64,000 nt of DNA from Armigeres subalbatus (GCF_024139115.2 NW_026942444.1:1-64000), one strand, 5' to 3'; shown: positions 1 through 12,038, numbered from the stretch's first letter. Notes: generated by a model not told the origin, from the sequence alone. A program made the numbers and translations.

Positions 1-182
1 TTGTTTATTCTCCCGAGGTAGGCACATTCGACTATCAGCGAAAACGATGTCTGTCTTGATGTTTGTCGACATCTGTGACGGTTCGGTTGCTGAGATACGG
101 ATAATAATTGGCTGATGATTAATAATAAACCAAAAATTTCGACGAGGTTCAATTTTTAATTTTACTGAACTGAACTAAAGCT
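1..182. other. Unannotated left edge
   Basis: Ordinary AT-rich sequence before the first minisatellite. No open frame, splice site or repeat that I can support is visible. If the minus-strand host gene continues leftward, this lies in its next intron. Confidence 0.4.
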
Positions 183-954
183 TTATCCGATTTCACCACC
201 GGGAATTTCGAGAGGAACTTCTGGAGAAATTCCTGGAGGAACTTTTGGAGAAATTCCTGGAGGAACTTCCGGAGAAATTCTTGGAGGAACTTTTGGATAA
301 ACTCCTGGAGGAACTTTTGGAGAAATTACTGGAGGAACTTCTGGAGATATTCCTGGAGGAATTTCTGGAGGAATTCCTGGAGGAACTTCTGGAGAAATAC
401 TTGGAGGAACTTCGGGATGAACTTCCGGAGGAATTTCCGGTGGAATTCGCGGAGGAATTCCCGGAGGAATTTCCGGAAGAATTCTCGGAGGAACTTTCGA
501 AGGAATTCCTGGAGGAACTTCCGGAGGAACGCCTGGAGGCATTCCCGGAAGAACATCCGAAGGAACTTCCAGAGAAATTTCCGGATGAACTTCCGGTGGA
601 ACTTCTGGAGGAACTTCAGGAGAAAATCCTGGAGGAACTTTTGGAGAAATTCCTGGAGGAACTTTTGGAGAAATTCCTGGAGGAACTTCTGGAGAAATTC
701 CTGGAGGAACTTCTGGAGAAATTCCTGGAGGAACTTCTGGAGAAATTCCTGGAGGAACTTCTGGAGAAATTCCTGGAGGAACTTCTGGAGAAATTCCTGG
801 AGGAACTTCTGGAGAAATTCCTGGAGGAACTTCTGGAGAAATTCCTGGAGGAACTTCTGGAGAAATTCCTGGAGGAACTTCTGGAGAAAAAAAACCTGGA
901 GGAACTTCTGGAGATATTCCTGGAGGAACTTCTGGAGAAATTCTTGGAGGAACT

Positions 955-1646
955 TCCAGATAAACTTTGGGAGGAACTTGCTGTGGAATTCCCTGGGGAA
1001 CTTCCGGAGGAATTCACGGAGGAACTTTCAAAAGAATTCCTGGATGAACTTCCGGTGGAACTTCCGGAGGAACTTCTGGAGGAACTTCCGGAGAAACTTC
1101 TAGAGGAACTTCCGGAGGAACTTCCGGAGAAACTTCCGGAGAAACTTCCGGAGAAACTTCCGGAGAATCTTCCGGAGGATCATTCGGAGAACTTTCGGAG
1201 CAACTTTCGGAGAACTTCCGGAACAACTTCCGCAGGAACTTCCGGTGAAACTTTCGGAGGGACTTCCGGAGGAACTTCCGGAAGAATTCCCAGAGGAATT
1301 CCTGGAGGAATTTCTGGAAATATTCCTGGAGGAACTTCTGGAGAAATTTTTGGAGGAACTTCCAGATAAACTTTGGGAGGAACTTGCTGTGGAATTCCCT
1401 GAGTAACTTCCGGAGGAATTCACGGAGGAACTTCCGGTGGAACTTCCGGAGGAACTTCTGGAGGAACTTCCAGAGAAACTTCTAGAGGAACTTCCGGAGA
1501 AACTTCCGAAGGAACTTCCGGAGAAACTTCCGAAGGAACTTCCGATGAATCTTCCGGAGAAACTTCCGGAGGATCTTCCGGAGAACTTTCGGAGCAACTT
1601 TCGGAGAACTTCCGGAACAACTTCCGCAGGAACTTCCGGTGAAACA
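955..1646. repeat. Higher-order direct duplication inside array A
   Basis: A distinctive block starting TCCAGATAAACTTTGGGAGG at 955 recurs at 1361, and its downstream landmarks (AACAACTTCCGCAGGAACTT near 1217, then TCCGGTGAAA at 1241) recur about 394-406 bp further on. The two blocks, roughly 955-1250 and 1361-1646, therefore represent a duplication of about 300-400 bp on top of the 12-bp periodicity, as expected from unequal exchange or replication slippage. Confidence 0.75.
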
Positions 1647-4600
1647 TTCGGAGCAACTTCCGGAGGGACTTCCGGAGGAATTGCCGGAGGAACTTCCGGA
1701 GGAATTCCCGGAGGAATTCCCGGAGGAACTTCCGGAGGAATTCCCGGAGGAACTTCCGGAGGAATTCCCGGGGGAACTTCCGGAGGAACTTCCGGAGGAA
1801 CTTCCGGAGGAACTTCCGGAGGAACTTCCGGAGGAACTTCCGGAGGAACTTCCGGAGGAACTTCCAGAGGAACTTCCGGAGGAACTTCCGGAGGAACTTC
1901 CGGAGGAACTTCCGGAGGAACTTCCGGAGGAACTTCCGGAGGAACTTCCGGAGGAACTTTCGGAGGAATTCCCGGAGGAACTTCCGGAGGAATTCCCGGA
2001 GGAACTTCCGGAGGAATTCCCGGGGGAACTTCCGGAGGAATTCCCGGGGGAACTTCCGGAGGAATTCCCGGGGGAACTTCCGGAGGAATTCCCGGGGGAA
2101 CTTCCGGAGGAATTTCTGGTGGAACTTTCGGAGGAATTCTTGGTGGAACTTCCGGAAGAATTCATGTTGGAACTTCCGGAGGAATTCATGTTGGAACTTC
2201 CGGAGAAATTCGGAGGAACTTCGGAGGAATTCTGGAAGAACTTCCAGAGGAATTCTGGAGGAACTTTCGGAGGAATTCCTGGAGGAACTTTCGGAGGAAT
2301 TCCCGGAGGAACTTTCGGAGGAATTCCCGGAGGAACTTTCGGAGGAATTCCAGAGGAACTCCGGAGGATTTCGGAGGAACTTCCGGAGGAATTCCTGGAG
2401 GAACTTCCGGAGGAATTCGGAGGAACTTCCGGAGGAACTTCCGGAGGAATTCCCGGAGGAACTTCCGGAGGAATTCCCGGAGGAACTTCCGGAGGAATTC
2501 CGGAGGAACTTCGGAGGAATTCCCGGAGGAACTTCCGGAGGAATTCCCGGAGGAACTTCGGAGGAATTCGGAGGAACTTCCGGAGGAATTCCGGAGGAAC
2601 TTCCGGAGGAATTTCGGAGGAACTTCCGGAGGAATTCCTGGAGGAACTTCCGGAGGAATTCGGAGGAACTTCCGGAGGAATTCCCGGAGGAACTTCCGGA
2701 GGAATTCGGAGGAACTTCCGGAGGAATTCGGAGGAACTTCCGGAGGAATTCGGAGGAACTTATGGGAGATATTGGAGGAACTTCCGGAGGAACTTCCGGA
2801 GGAATTCGGAGGAATTCGGAGGAACTTCGGAGGAATTCCCGGAGGAACTTCCGGAGGAATTCCCGGAGGAACTTCGGAGGAATTCCCGGAGGAACTTCCG
2901 GAGGAATTCCGGAGGAACTTCCGGAGGAATTCCCGGAGGAACTTCCGGAGGAATTCGGAGGAACTTCCGGAGGAATTCCCGGAGGAACTTCCGGAGGAAT
3001 TCGGAGGAACTTCCGGAGGAATTCCGGAGGAATTCGGAGGAACTTCGGAGGAATTCCCGGAGGAACTTCCGGAGGAATTCCCGGAGGAACTTCGGAGGAA
3101 TTCGGAGGAACTTCCGGAGGAATTCCCGGAGGAACTTCCGGAGGAATTCTGAGGAACTTCGGAGGAATTCCCGGAGGAACTTCCGAGGAATTCCGGAGGA
3201 ACTTCCGGAGGAATTCCGGAGGAACTTCCGGAGGAATTCCCGGAGGAACTTCCGGAGGAATTCGGAGGAACTTCCGGAGGAATTCCCGGAGGAACTTCCG
3301 GAGGAATTCCCGGAGGAACTTCGGAGGAATTCCCGGAGGAACTTCCGGAGGAATTCCGGAGGAACTTCGGAGGAATTCCCGGAGGAACTTCCGGAGGAAC
3401 TTCCGGAGGAATTCGGAGGAACTTCCGGAGGAATTTCGGAGGAACTTCCGGAGGAATTTCCGGAGGAACTTCCGGAGGAATTCCCGGAGGAATTCGGAGG
3501 AACTTCGGAGGAACTTCCGGAGGAATTCCCGGAGGAACTTCGGAGGAATTCGGAGGAACTTCCGGAGGAATTCCCGGAGGAACTTCCGGAGGAATTCCCG
3601 GAGGAACTTCCGGAGGAATTCGGAGGAACTTCCGGAGGAATTCTGAGGATTCCCGGAAGAACTCGGAGGAATTCCCGGAGGAACTTCCGGAGGAATTCTG
3701 GAGGAACTTTCGGAGGAATTGAAGGAACTTCCGGAGGAATTGGAAGGAACTTCCGGAGGAATTCGAAGGAACTTCCGGAGGAATTCCTGAAGGAACTTCC
3801 GGAGGAATTTCGAAGGAACTTCCGGAGGAATTCTGAAGGAACTTCCGGAGGAATTCCCGAAGGAACTTCCGGAGGAATTCTGAAGGAACTTCCGAGGAAT
3901 TCGAAGGAGCTTCCAGAGGAATTCTGAAGGAACTTCCGGAGGAATTCCCGGGGGAACTTCAGGAGGAACTTCCGGAGGAATTCGGAGGAACTTCGGAGGA
4001 ATTCCGGAGGAACTTCCGGAGGAATTCCTGAGGAACTTCGGAGGAATTCCCGGAGGAACTTCCGGAGGAATTCCGGAGGAACTTCGGAGGAATTCCGAGG
4101 AACGCCCGGCGGACGTTCCGGAGGAATTCCCGGAGGAACTTCCGGAGGAATTCCCGGAGGAACTTCCGGAGGAATTCCCGGAGGAACTTCCGGAGGAATT
4201 CTGGAGGAACTTCCGGAGGAATTCCCGGAGGAACTTCCGGAGGAATTCGGAGGAACTTCGGAGGAATTCCCGGAGGAACTTCCGGAGGAATTCGGAGGAA
4301 CTTCGGAGGAACTCCCGGAGGAACTTCCGGAGGAACTCCCGGAGTAATTCCCGGAGGAACTTTCGGAGGAATTCCCGGAGGAACTTTCGGAGGAACTTTC
4401 GGAGGAATTCCCGGAGGAACTTCCGGAGGAATTTCCGAATGAACATCCAGAGGAATTTCCGGATGAACTTCCGGCGGAACTTCCGGAGAAACTTCTAGAG
4501 GAACTTCCGGAGGAACTTTGGGAGTAACTTCCGGAGGAACTTCCGGAGGAACTTTGGGAGTAACTTTCGGAGGAACTTACGGAGGAACTTACGTAGAAAC

Positions 4601-5724
4601 TTCCGGAGGAATTCCCGGAGGAACTTACGGAGAAAAATCCGGAGAAATTCCCGGAGGAACTTCCGGAGAAATTCCCGGAGGAACTTCCGGAGAAATTCCC
4701 GGAGGAACTTCCGGAGAAATTCCCGGAGGAACTTTCGGAGGAATTCCCGGAGGAACTTCCGGAGGAATTCCCGGAGGAACTTTCGGAGAAATTCCCAGAG
4801 GAACTTTCGGAGGAATTCCCGGAGGAACTTCCGGAGGAATTCGGAGGAACTTCCGGAGGAATTCCCGGAGGAACTTCCGGAGGAATTCCCGGAGGAACTT
4901 CCGGAGGAATTCCCGGAGGAACTTCGGAGGAATTCCCGGAGGAACTTCCGGAGGAATTCCGGAGGAACTTCCGGAGGATTCCCAGGAGGAACTTCCGGAG
5001 GAATTCCCGGAGGAACTTCCGGAGGAATTCGGAGGAACTTCCGGAGGAATTCCCGGAGGAACTTCCGGAGGAATTCAGGAGGAACTTCCGGAGGAATTCC
5101 CGGAGGAACTTCCGGAGGAATTCCCGAGGAACTTCCGGAGGAATTCTGAGGAACTTCCGGAGGAATTCGGAGGAACTTCCGGAGGAATTCCCGGAGGAAC
5201 TTCCGGAGGAATTCCCGGAGGAACTTCCGGAGGAATTCGGAGGAACTTCCGGAGGAATTCGGAGGAACTTCCGGAGGAATTCCCGGAGGAACTTCCGGAG
5301 GAATTCCCGGAGGAACTTCCGGAGGAATTCCCGGAGGAACTTCCGGAGGAATTCCCGGAGGAACTTCCGGAGGAATTCCCGGAGGAACTTCCGGAGGAAC
5401 TTCCGGAGGAACTTCCGGAGGAACTTCCGGAGGAATTCCCGGAGGAATTCCCGGAGGAACTTCCGGAGGAATTCCCGGAGGAACTTCCGGAGGAATTCCC
5501 GGAGGAACTTCCGGAGGAATTCCCGGAGGAACTTCCGGAGGAATTCCCGGAGGAACTTCCGGAGGAATTCCCGGAGGAACTTCGGAGGAATTCCCGGAGG
5601 AACTTCCGGAGGAATTCGGAGGAACTTCCGGAGGAATTCCCGGAGGAACTTCCGGAGGAATTCCCGGAGGAACTTCCGGAGGAATTCGGAGGAACTTCCG
5701 GAGGAATTCCCGGAGGAACTTCCG

Positions 5725-5985
5725 GAGGAATTCCCGGTCCCGGAGGAACTTCCGGAGGAATTCCTGGAGGAACTTCCGGAGGAATTTCCGTTGCAATTTT
5801 CGGAGGAATTCCCGGAGGAACTTCCGGAGGAACTTCCGGAGGAATTCCCGGAGGAATTTCCGGAGGAACTTCCGGAGGAATTCCCGGTCCCGGAAGAACT
5901 TCCGGAGGAATACCTGGAGGAACTTCCGGAGGAATTCCTGGGGGAACTTCCGGAGGAATTTCCGTTGCAATTCGCGGAGGAACTT
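5725..5985. repeat. Local duplication at the right end of array A
   Basis: The rare variant TTCCCGGTCCCGGA occurs at 5731 and 5881, and GGAATTTCCGTTGCAATT occurs near 5781 and 5955. These paired variants mark a duplicated segment of about 150-175 bp among otherwise ordinary units. Confidence 0.65.
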
Positions 5986-6320
5986 CCGTAGGAACTTCCG
6001 GAGAAATTCCCAGAGGAACTTCCGGAGGAATTCCCGAAGGAATTTCCGGAGGAATTCTCAAATGAACTTCCGGAGGAATCTCAAAATGAACTTCCAGAGG
6101 AATTCCTTACTTCCGGAGAAATTCCCGGATAAATTCCTGGACGAACCTTCAAAGGGATTCCTGGCGGAACTTTCTGGCGGAACTTCCGGAGGAATTTCTG
6201 ATAGTACTTTCGCAGGAATTTGTGGAGGAACTTAATTATTTTCAAAAGGTCATTCAGATTTTTATGGAAGATTTTGCTTCCTTTAAAGCAACTTTGACAT
6301 TGAAAGTAAACCAAACACAT

Positions 6321-6382
6321 TCTTATTATTATTATTAAAATCTTTATTAAAGAGGTTTTCAGCCCAAGGCTAGTTCACCTCC
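6321..6382 (-). mobile_element. 3' end fragment of a non-LTR-like retroposon
   Basis: Read on the minus strand, a short unique sequence containing CTAGCCTTGGGCTGAAAACC leads into AATAAAGA and then an (ATA)n tail. A conserved end, a polyadenylation-like signal and a simple A-rich repeat tail are typical of non-LTR retrotransposon or SINE 3' ends. From memory, similar ends are frequent in Aedes genomes. No coding part remains next to it. Confidence 0.45.
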
Positions 6383-6399
6383 GAAAATACATTCTTCAT

Positions 6400-7632
6400 A
6401 CTTTTATGAAACAGTTAGATATCATAACATTGAAATCTTACCAAGAAAGGTTTCAAAACCATAATCATAAATTAGACGTTGTTTTCGTCACACCCACCAG
6501 CCACAAATACGTGTATCGAAAATCAGATAAGCCTTCAATTTACGAACTTGCCATTCAATATAATGTGCGTCTTCTAATCCTCCATGGACAAACGACGACG
6601 ACGGTCAATTACCCGTAAAGATTGAGCCAATGCAAAAATATGAAAATCTGCAATAAATGAGCCGCAGCAGCAGCAGGCAGTGTGGGCTTAGTGTGGTGGA
6701 AAGTCATATTAAGTACGTACACGAGCGTCTCTGTTTTTTTTTTTATTATTATTATTTGAAGCGCACCCGAGTCTACAAGAAGACATTATTAACCCAAAAT
6801 GGCATCACTTCACCACCGCAACAACCGCCACAAACTTTCCAACAGAAAATGGGGCCATCTTCTTCAGCTATCAACGCTGACTGGCTGCTGCTGATGCATA
6901 ATGGCACTGTGGATTGCATTAGCATACGCGTACGCAAACGCGTACGTTTGCAGGGCGCTTAGATTTTAGATGGGCAACCGCGAAGGTGTACACTTAATTA
7001 TAGTTTTACGCGACAAAAGCATATAAAGACTAATGGAATGGAAATTCGTATGAAGCTTGCTTAGTGTAATATTTTCCAATCGGTTGGATCTATATTCTGG
7101 TTCTACTTGAAATGTGTTTATTTCGACGATTACTATGAAATAGTAACTTGTAATTGTATTGCTACTGCATTTATACTACAGAAATAAGATGAAACAATTT
7201 AAAGCAATTCAGATATAAATCAAAATAACTTTATTTGTTTTTCGAATTTTAGCTAAGGTGCCAGACGGCTTTGTCACCTTTATTTTAATTATTGATAAGA
7301 TGTGTTTAATCAACAAATATTCCAAATGAACCACATGACAGAACTCCTTAGAAGTGCACATCGGTGCTTTAAAGTTGACAAATTGACAACATCATTTTGT
7401 CGACAGAACGTATTACATAATCTAAAACACATTCTACCACTTCAGAGTCAATGATAAATGGATTCCCCGAAAACCGGTTACGGGGATTTGTTTTTGAAAA
7501 ACACTATCATGCCACATATCGGACTCGACGGCTTCAAAGGCAACCCATTTATGAGAACGAGGGAAACATTTGGCATCTTTGAAAGTCAATAAACAGGATT
7601 GCAATGAATTTATCCCGGAAAAGCAAACAAAT
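6400..7632. other. Non-coding interval, no supported gene
   Basis: Contains short plus-strand open frames (6406-6618, 6657-6962) with no recognisable domain, a T/ATT-rich tract near 6730-6755, and a small inverted alternating segment around GCGTACGCAAACGCGTACG at 6925-6950. On the gene model proposed here it would be downstream intron of the minus-strand host gene. Confidence 0.4.
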
Positions 7633-7863
7633 CTCGGGTACTTATTCAAAAGGACGTATGTGATTTTGTAAACAAAGATTCCAACGTCGATTTGTCCAAT
7701 CTGATGGCTCTCCCACGCAAGCCGACACCACTAACAGGTAGCCGAAGGCTTCCTCTACCTGTCTGTGGTGATGGTTTGCGTGGGAGTGCTATCAGATTAG
7801 ACAAATCGACGTTTGAATCTTTGTTTACAAAATCACATACGTCCTTTTGAATAAGTACCCGAG
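7633..7863. mobile_element. Near-perfect 231-bp foldback MITE
   Basis: The left arm starting CTCGGGTACTTATTCAAAAG is repeated inverted at the right end (ending CTTTTGAATAAGTACCCGAG), and the arms match almost continuously to a small loop around 7745-7755. AAAT flanks both ends, a candidate 4-bp target duplication. No coding potential. A transcript would fold into one long hairpin. Confidence 0.85.
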
Positions 7864-8272
7864 AAATCGCATATTATTTTTCTTAACCTCACAGAGATGA
7901 AAAGACATCTTTTCCAAAAAGACTAACAATTCAATTTAGTTTCCATCGGAGTTTATCAAAACGTTTAATGCGTTTCAGCAAACGTCAACCTTGAGAAGGT
8001 TTATAGATAAGTTGATTCCGGTATGAAACGTTCTTATCGTGTATTCAAAATTCACCAAACCACAATCAAATACCAAACCGCGTAAAAACTTAATGAGTGT
8101 ACGCGTCCCGGGAGCAGTGGAAAGTATCAACTCGTAGCACCACTAATAAAATATCAGAGATTTGCATTAAAATCAACGCTAAAGTGGCTTTCCAGTTCCG
8201 AAGGCTAATGCAGTTAATATAATAAAAGGGCAGTGCGCGAGGGGAGCGGCGTACATATATGATGCTAATTAC

Positions 8273-8938
8273 CTGTTTCTCTCTTGCGTTTGGTCGATGC
8301 TGCCGCTGCTACTGCTGTTGTCTTTTGTGGAGGCGGCGGCGGCGCTGGATATTTTATATGACCACTACCAACACTACTGTTGCTGCTATTTTCAGCCTGT
8401 TGCTGCTGATGGCTCCGGTTATTATAATCGGAGCTTGTTGTGGCCTCCAATCGTCGACTTAGCTGCTGAGGCTGACTGTGGCGTTGCAAAATTTCGTGGC
8501 TGGTGCTATCGATGGCAACCGCCGCTGTTGATTGCGCCGCTTTCGATTGGTGGTGCGAATGGTTCTGTCGATGAGAACTCAATCCACCATCATGGCGCAA
8601 CGACGATGATGATGATGAAGATGACGTTTCGTGGATGACAGTCGGGCCGGCCAGCAACGTGTGTCCACCGTCAATAACAACCGCACTCGATCGGACGACT
8701 GCTGGCGGAGGGGCTGCTTGATCTGCAGTAGGTTCTTCTTCTTCGCCAGGATAGATGTTCTGGCGTCGTTGATGGTACACCACTCTCGGGCCCGGAGCTG
8801 GGCTTTCGAACTGTTTTCTCGCTACTAGAACCGGATCGTCGTGGCCGGTTTGGACCGCGGACTGCTTCCCGTACAGATGGTGAGGCTGTTGTTGCCGAAC
8901 ACTAATGGCAGCGCTGTCACCGGGGAAATACTGCAGAT
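8273..8938 (-). CDS. Host gene, third coding exon in window (Ser/Gln/His/Pro-rich protein)
   Basis: Bounded by an acceptor (TTCCCGCAG before 8938) and a donor (GTAATT from 8272), 666 nt, phase 2 in and phase 1 out. Its first two bases complete the codon left by the exon ending at 23863 (G + AT = Asp), which links the two exons. It encodes about 221 residues beginning LQYFPGDSAAISVRQQQ. Low-complexity tracts follow in order: an acidic EEEE stretch, a nine-Ser run, His/Gln-rich segments, QQQQ, a PPPPP stretch, an Ala run, and a basic KRKRE motif like a nuclear localisation signal. No catalytic domain is visible. Such composition is common in insect transcriptional or RNA-binding regulators, but I do not recognise the family. 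If the donor is skipped, the frame ends three codons later at TAG (8265-8267). Confidence 0.65.
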
Positions 8939-9984
8939 CTGCGGGAAGTGATAATGAGAAAAGAAACGGTATTAATTAGAAAGTCATAACTGCGACGGCT
9001 ACAGCCGGATGACTAACGTTGTGGTGGCCATAAAACTTATCGAATAATAACTCTATTAACCATCGAATGGAGTGACATGCAAAAATGATAAAACCATAAA
9101 AAAACGATTTCCGTTGAAAAAAAGGTCAGTCGGCGCCAGCAAACCTAATTTCGTGACCTGGCTCATTTGCGAAAATTGAATAAAAAATAAATTGAACCAC
9201 CTAACCTTGAAATATGTCTTTCTTGAAAACTTTGAAAAAAGTTCGTAAACCAATTAATCAAAATTAGTTTATATTAAATGAGAAAATAAAAATGTATTTT
9301 TCGAGGAAGCAAATTCTATCAAGAAAACCCAATAACATGAGTGACTGGTCCTTCGTAATTCTTAGCTTCACCCGAACATTACCATTTGATCTAGTCAAAG
9401 AAAGCTCCCTTCTTTCCAATTATCCAGCTGCAAGAAAAATAAACACCAGCAAACCGACAAACGCGATTGTCTTCGAGGCGACACAGTGCCACTTTCTTTC
9501 TTCGCGACGTTATCTTCGCGCGGTTGCCCCGGTTCGGAGTTTCTCCACGGTCAATCAATTAGAGACACCACCACCACCAGCACCAACACCAATCAGAAGA
9601 TGAACGCCACCGCGAGCGGATACATGAACTGCAAAATGGTTGGAAATTTATGGACGACCGGGACAGTAGTCATCGGAGTCAGGGGAGGTATCCAAATGAA
9701 ATAAGTCTGACGACGACGGTGCGGCGGCGGGATGAAGGGCGACTCTAATCTGGGAGCAATTTGGGCCGGCCGACTCGAGACTCTCTAGCTGGCTGAGCTA
9801 GCTCTCGGCTAGATGTTGGAAGATGATGACGGACGGTGATGACATGACGGGAATTGGTCCCGTTCCTTCATTAGAATTGACGCATTTTGACGGGTGCTAA
9901 TAAACGAAATGGTGTTGGAACATCCGATCTAATTATTAACGTTTTATATGAGGTATATATTTTTTCGGAGAATATACTTTCATA

Positions 9985-10154
9985 TTTTTTCATTTATTTA
10001 GTTAACATCTAAACAGATAACACTGAATCAACAATTTGACGCCACAATGCACGGTTCGAGGCCGCATCTCTCCATCCTCGGATACGCCCCACGCTCGCCA
10101 AGTCGTTCTGCACCTGGTCTGCCCATCTCGCTCGCTGCGCTCCACGCCGTCTCG
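9985..10154 (-). pseudogene. Non-LTR retrotransposon ORF2 C-terminus and 3' end
   Basis: Minus-strand translation from 10150 gives about 46 residues starting RRGAQRARWADQVQNDLASV and including GWRDAASNRALW, followed by TAG (10011-10009), then an AATAAA-type signal and an A-rich tail. Basic residues leading into a W..QV..DL and W..A..RALWR pattern are typical of the extreme C-terminus of insect non-LTR reverse transcriptase proteins (family knowledge). The rest of the ORF is absent upstream, so this is a 5'-truncated copy. Confidence 0.7.
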
Positions 10155-10264
10155 TCTATACTTTCATATATGAGGTTTATATAATCGGAACATTTCCATT
10201 GCACCAGTGGATAAAATGTTACAATTTAAAACTATTTAAACTATTCACTAATTTTATGAGTAAA

Positions 10265-10560
10265 AACAGTTCAGTCGAGTCAAGTACGAGACACTGAGGA
10301 CGACCTTACTGTTGAGGTCGAAATACGTATCTGTACTGGCGGAGGCAGAGGTGGGGCACCACACGATGCAATCACACCATTGTTTTCAACGGCTATTATT
10401 CTTGCATCAAGCGGTGTCCCACCAAATAACAAAAGTTAGCTCCGCCAGTGCGTATCTGTCAAAGGTACAATAAAGTAGTGGAATTAAATGGAATTGTACA
10501 AACTCTTCTTATGACAAGTAAATACATTCCACTGAAAGCTTAAAATAATTTTCGTATCAG
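10265..10560. mobile_element. Interspersed repeat copy interrupted by a small MITE
   Basis: Sequence starting CAGTCGAGTCAAGTACGAGA and ending near AGCTTAAAATAATTTTCG is shared with 62732-62895. The two share GACGACCTTACTGTTGAGGT, the CGAAATACGTAT junction and the tail TGTACAAACTC..CTTATGACAAGT. The copy at 62.7 kb lacks the insert seen here at 10335-10450 and so serves as the empty site. Confidence 0.8.
10335..10450. mobile_element. 116-bp MITE with ~9-bp target duplication
   Basis: Ends are ACTGGCGGAG and CTCCGCCAGTG, terminal inverted repeats. CGTATCTGT flanks it on both sides (10326-10334 and 10451-10459). The related repeat at 62.7 kb reads straight through as CGTATATGTCAA without the insert, which confirms an insertion into a pre-existing repeat. 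The 8-9 bp duplication would fit a hAT-like or related element; the exact edge is ambiguous by 1-2 bp. Confidence 0.8.
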
Positions 10561-11170
10561 TTCAGTAGTGTCAATAGGGTTTTAGGGGTGTTGATATTAT
10601 GACAAATCTCGTATTCAGAGTTTGCAGCAATCGCTCTCATTAGTTGGACGTCAATTTCTTCACCTCCGGTTAACTCTTAAGCGGTGCTTACCCATCTCGG
10701 GATCTGTGGAAAATACAAAGTTGCCGTCATCTACGATGTTGTTCGAGGAATGGAAACCAGTATGTTGAGAACTAGTGTATGTGAGAGATCACTTAGGTTC
10801 GATATCTCGGGATCTTTGGGAATTGAAAATTTCGCTGGGGGGGGGGAGGGGTTTCTGTGGGATTTAGAAATTTGTCGTCATTTACAGTTATTAGGGAAGG
10901 CAGGAGGCCGTGGCTTCAATCTCAGGGCCGTTTCATTTTCCTAGTTTGTAAAGTTTTCTATCTTTTTCATGTTCTTGCAATCGCTAGAACAGGAATTAGA
11001 TTTTCATACCGTTTCCATTTATATCCTGTACCTTCAGTTTGACTATCCTAGCAGTAACTGTTAGAATTGGAAAAACACGTTTCCCACATCCAGTGTTGTA
11101 AAATGTCATTTGCATTCGTTTATATAATTTTTCCAGAACTTGTTCAGAAGTTAGCTATCGGCTCCTGAGG

Positions 11171-11386
11171 TATGTCAAACTTATAGCCCTTTAATGTGCC
11201 TACAACATTGTCTAATAAGACATTGCTGTAAATATGTAATCAGGGGCGTGGGAGGCAAAATGTCATTCAAATGTAAATGGTATGTCAAACTTATAGCCCT
11301 TTAATGTGCCTACAACATTGTCTAATAAGACATTGCTGTAAATATGTAATCAGGGGCGTGGGAGGCAAAATGTCATTCAAATGACA
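11171..11386. repeat. 110-bp tandem duplication
   Basis: TATGTCAAACTTATAGCCCT and about 85 further bases, ending AAAATGTCATTCAAATG, occur at 11171 and again at 11281 with virtually no differences. The 110-bp spacing with near identity points to a recent tandem duplication. Nothing coding is visible. Confidence 0.9.
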
Positions 11387-11900
11387 TTATGTCAAATGAC
11401 ACGTGACATTTTGGAAAGTTTTCACTCTCCAGCCTAAGATGTTATATTTAGAGCAATGTACCCTTGGGCAAAAATATAGCCCTACTCAAACGTTATGAGT
11501 ACATCCAAAAATATGAAGTAAATTAGGCTTCTGAAAAAAGTTATGAACAAATTAGTCAAATGACATGCAGATGACATTTTACAAGCCTGCCCACATCTAA
11601 TAGAAATTCCGTCTTTTGCTTTCCTATCGCATTTGCCATCCGTTATTATTATCGAAACATCAGTATCAACAAACTGAGCATAGTAGCTAGGATTCAAATC
11701 GAATTACAGATTACAGTACATCGAGTAAGGCACTGTATGTAGCTTTATGAGCACTTAAAGCTGATACATATTTTTCCGCTTACCTTATGGATGTATTCAA
11801 AAGCTTTTGAACTTACTTTTTTGATTAAGTAATTCGCGCAACCAAAAATTATATCTGATTGCACGTCATTATAGAAGGACTGGTTAAAAGTCCCTTCACG

Positions 11901-12038
11901 AATTACGTAACGCTGTAGGGGGAGGGAGGGGGTCAGACCGAGCGTTACGATCCACAAAAAAAATAAACCTTCCATACAAAAAGTGTTACGAAAGGGAGAG
12001 AGGGGATGCAAAATCTTCAAATTTAGCGTTACGTAAAT
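11901..12038. mobile_element. Small MITE with a G-rich interior
   Basis: Inverted ends TTACGTAACGCT (11903-11914) and AGCGTTACGTAA (12024-12035) enclose a polypurine-rich interior (GGGGGAGGGAGGGGG). It resembles the TTACGT-ended, G-tract elements at 56015-56381 and 36291-36450, but the ends differ, so it is probably a separate family of the same design. Confidence 0.65.

Larger units (their letters stand above)
183..6232. repeat. GGAGGA minisatellite, array A (~6 kb)
   Basis: The basic unit is 12 bp, GGAGGAACTTCC or GGAGGAATTCCC, usually alternating as a 24-bp dimer. Subdomains differ: 200-960 is dominated by GGAGGAACTTCTGGAGAAAT-type units, about 1780-1960 is an almost pure 12-bp run, and 2200-5700 mixes 12-bp units with shortened 11-bp ones (GGAGGAATTC joined directly to GGAGGAACTT). 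Units are nearly self-complementary (GGAATTCC, GGAACTTCC), so both strands look alike and the array is full of EcoRI sites. The period is a multiple of three and units lack stops, so frames stay open for up to about 1000 codons on either strand. I regard these as non-genic. Array B and C relatives lie at 18.4-22.0 kb. Confidence 0.95.

Noticed and set aside
1420..4446. 1008-codon minus-strand open frame in the GGAGGA array (and the plus-strand frames of 374-762 codons)
   Set aside because: Frames are open on both strands because the unit is 12/24 bp, nearly palindromic and stop-free. There is no start context, splice structure or non-repetitive domain.
8297..8638. Plus-strand frames opposite the third host exon
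   Set aside because: Antisense shadows of a Ser/Gln/His-rich exon; no splice signals on that strand.
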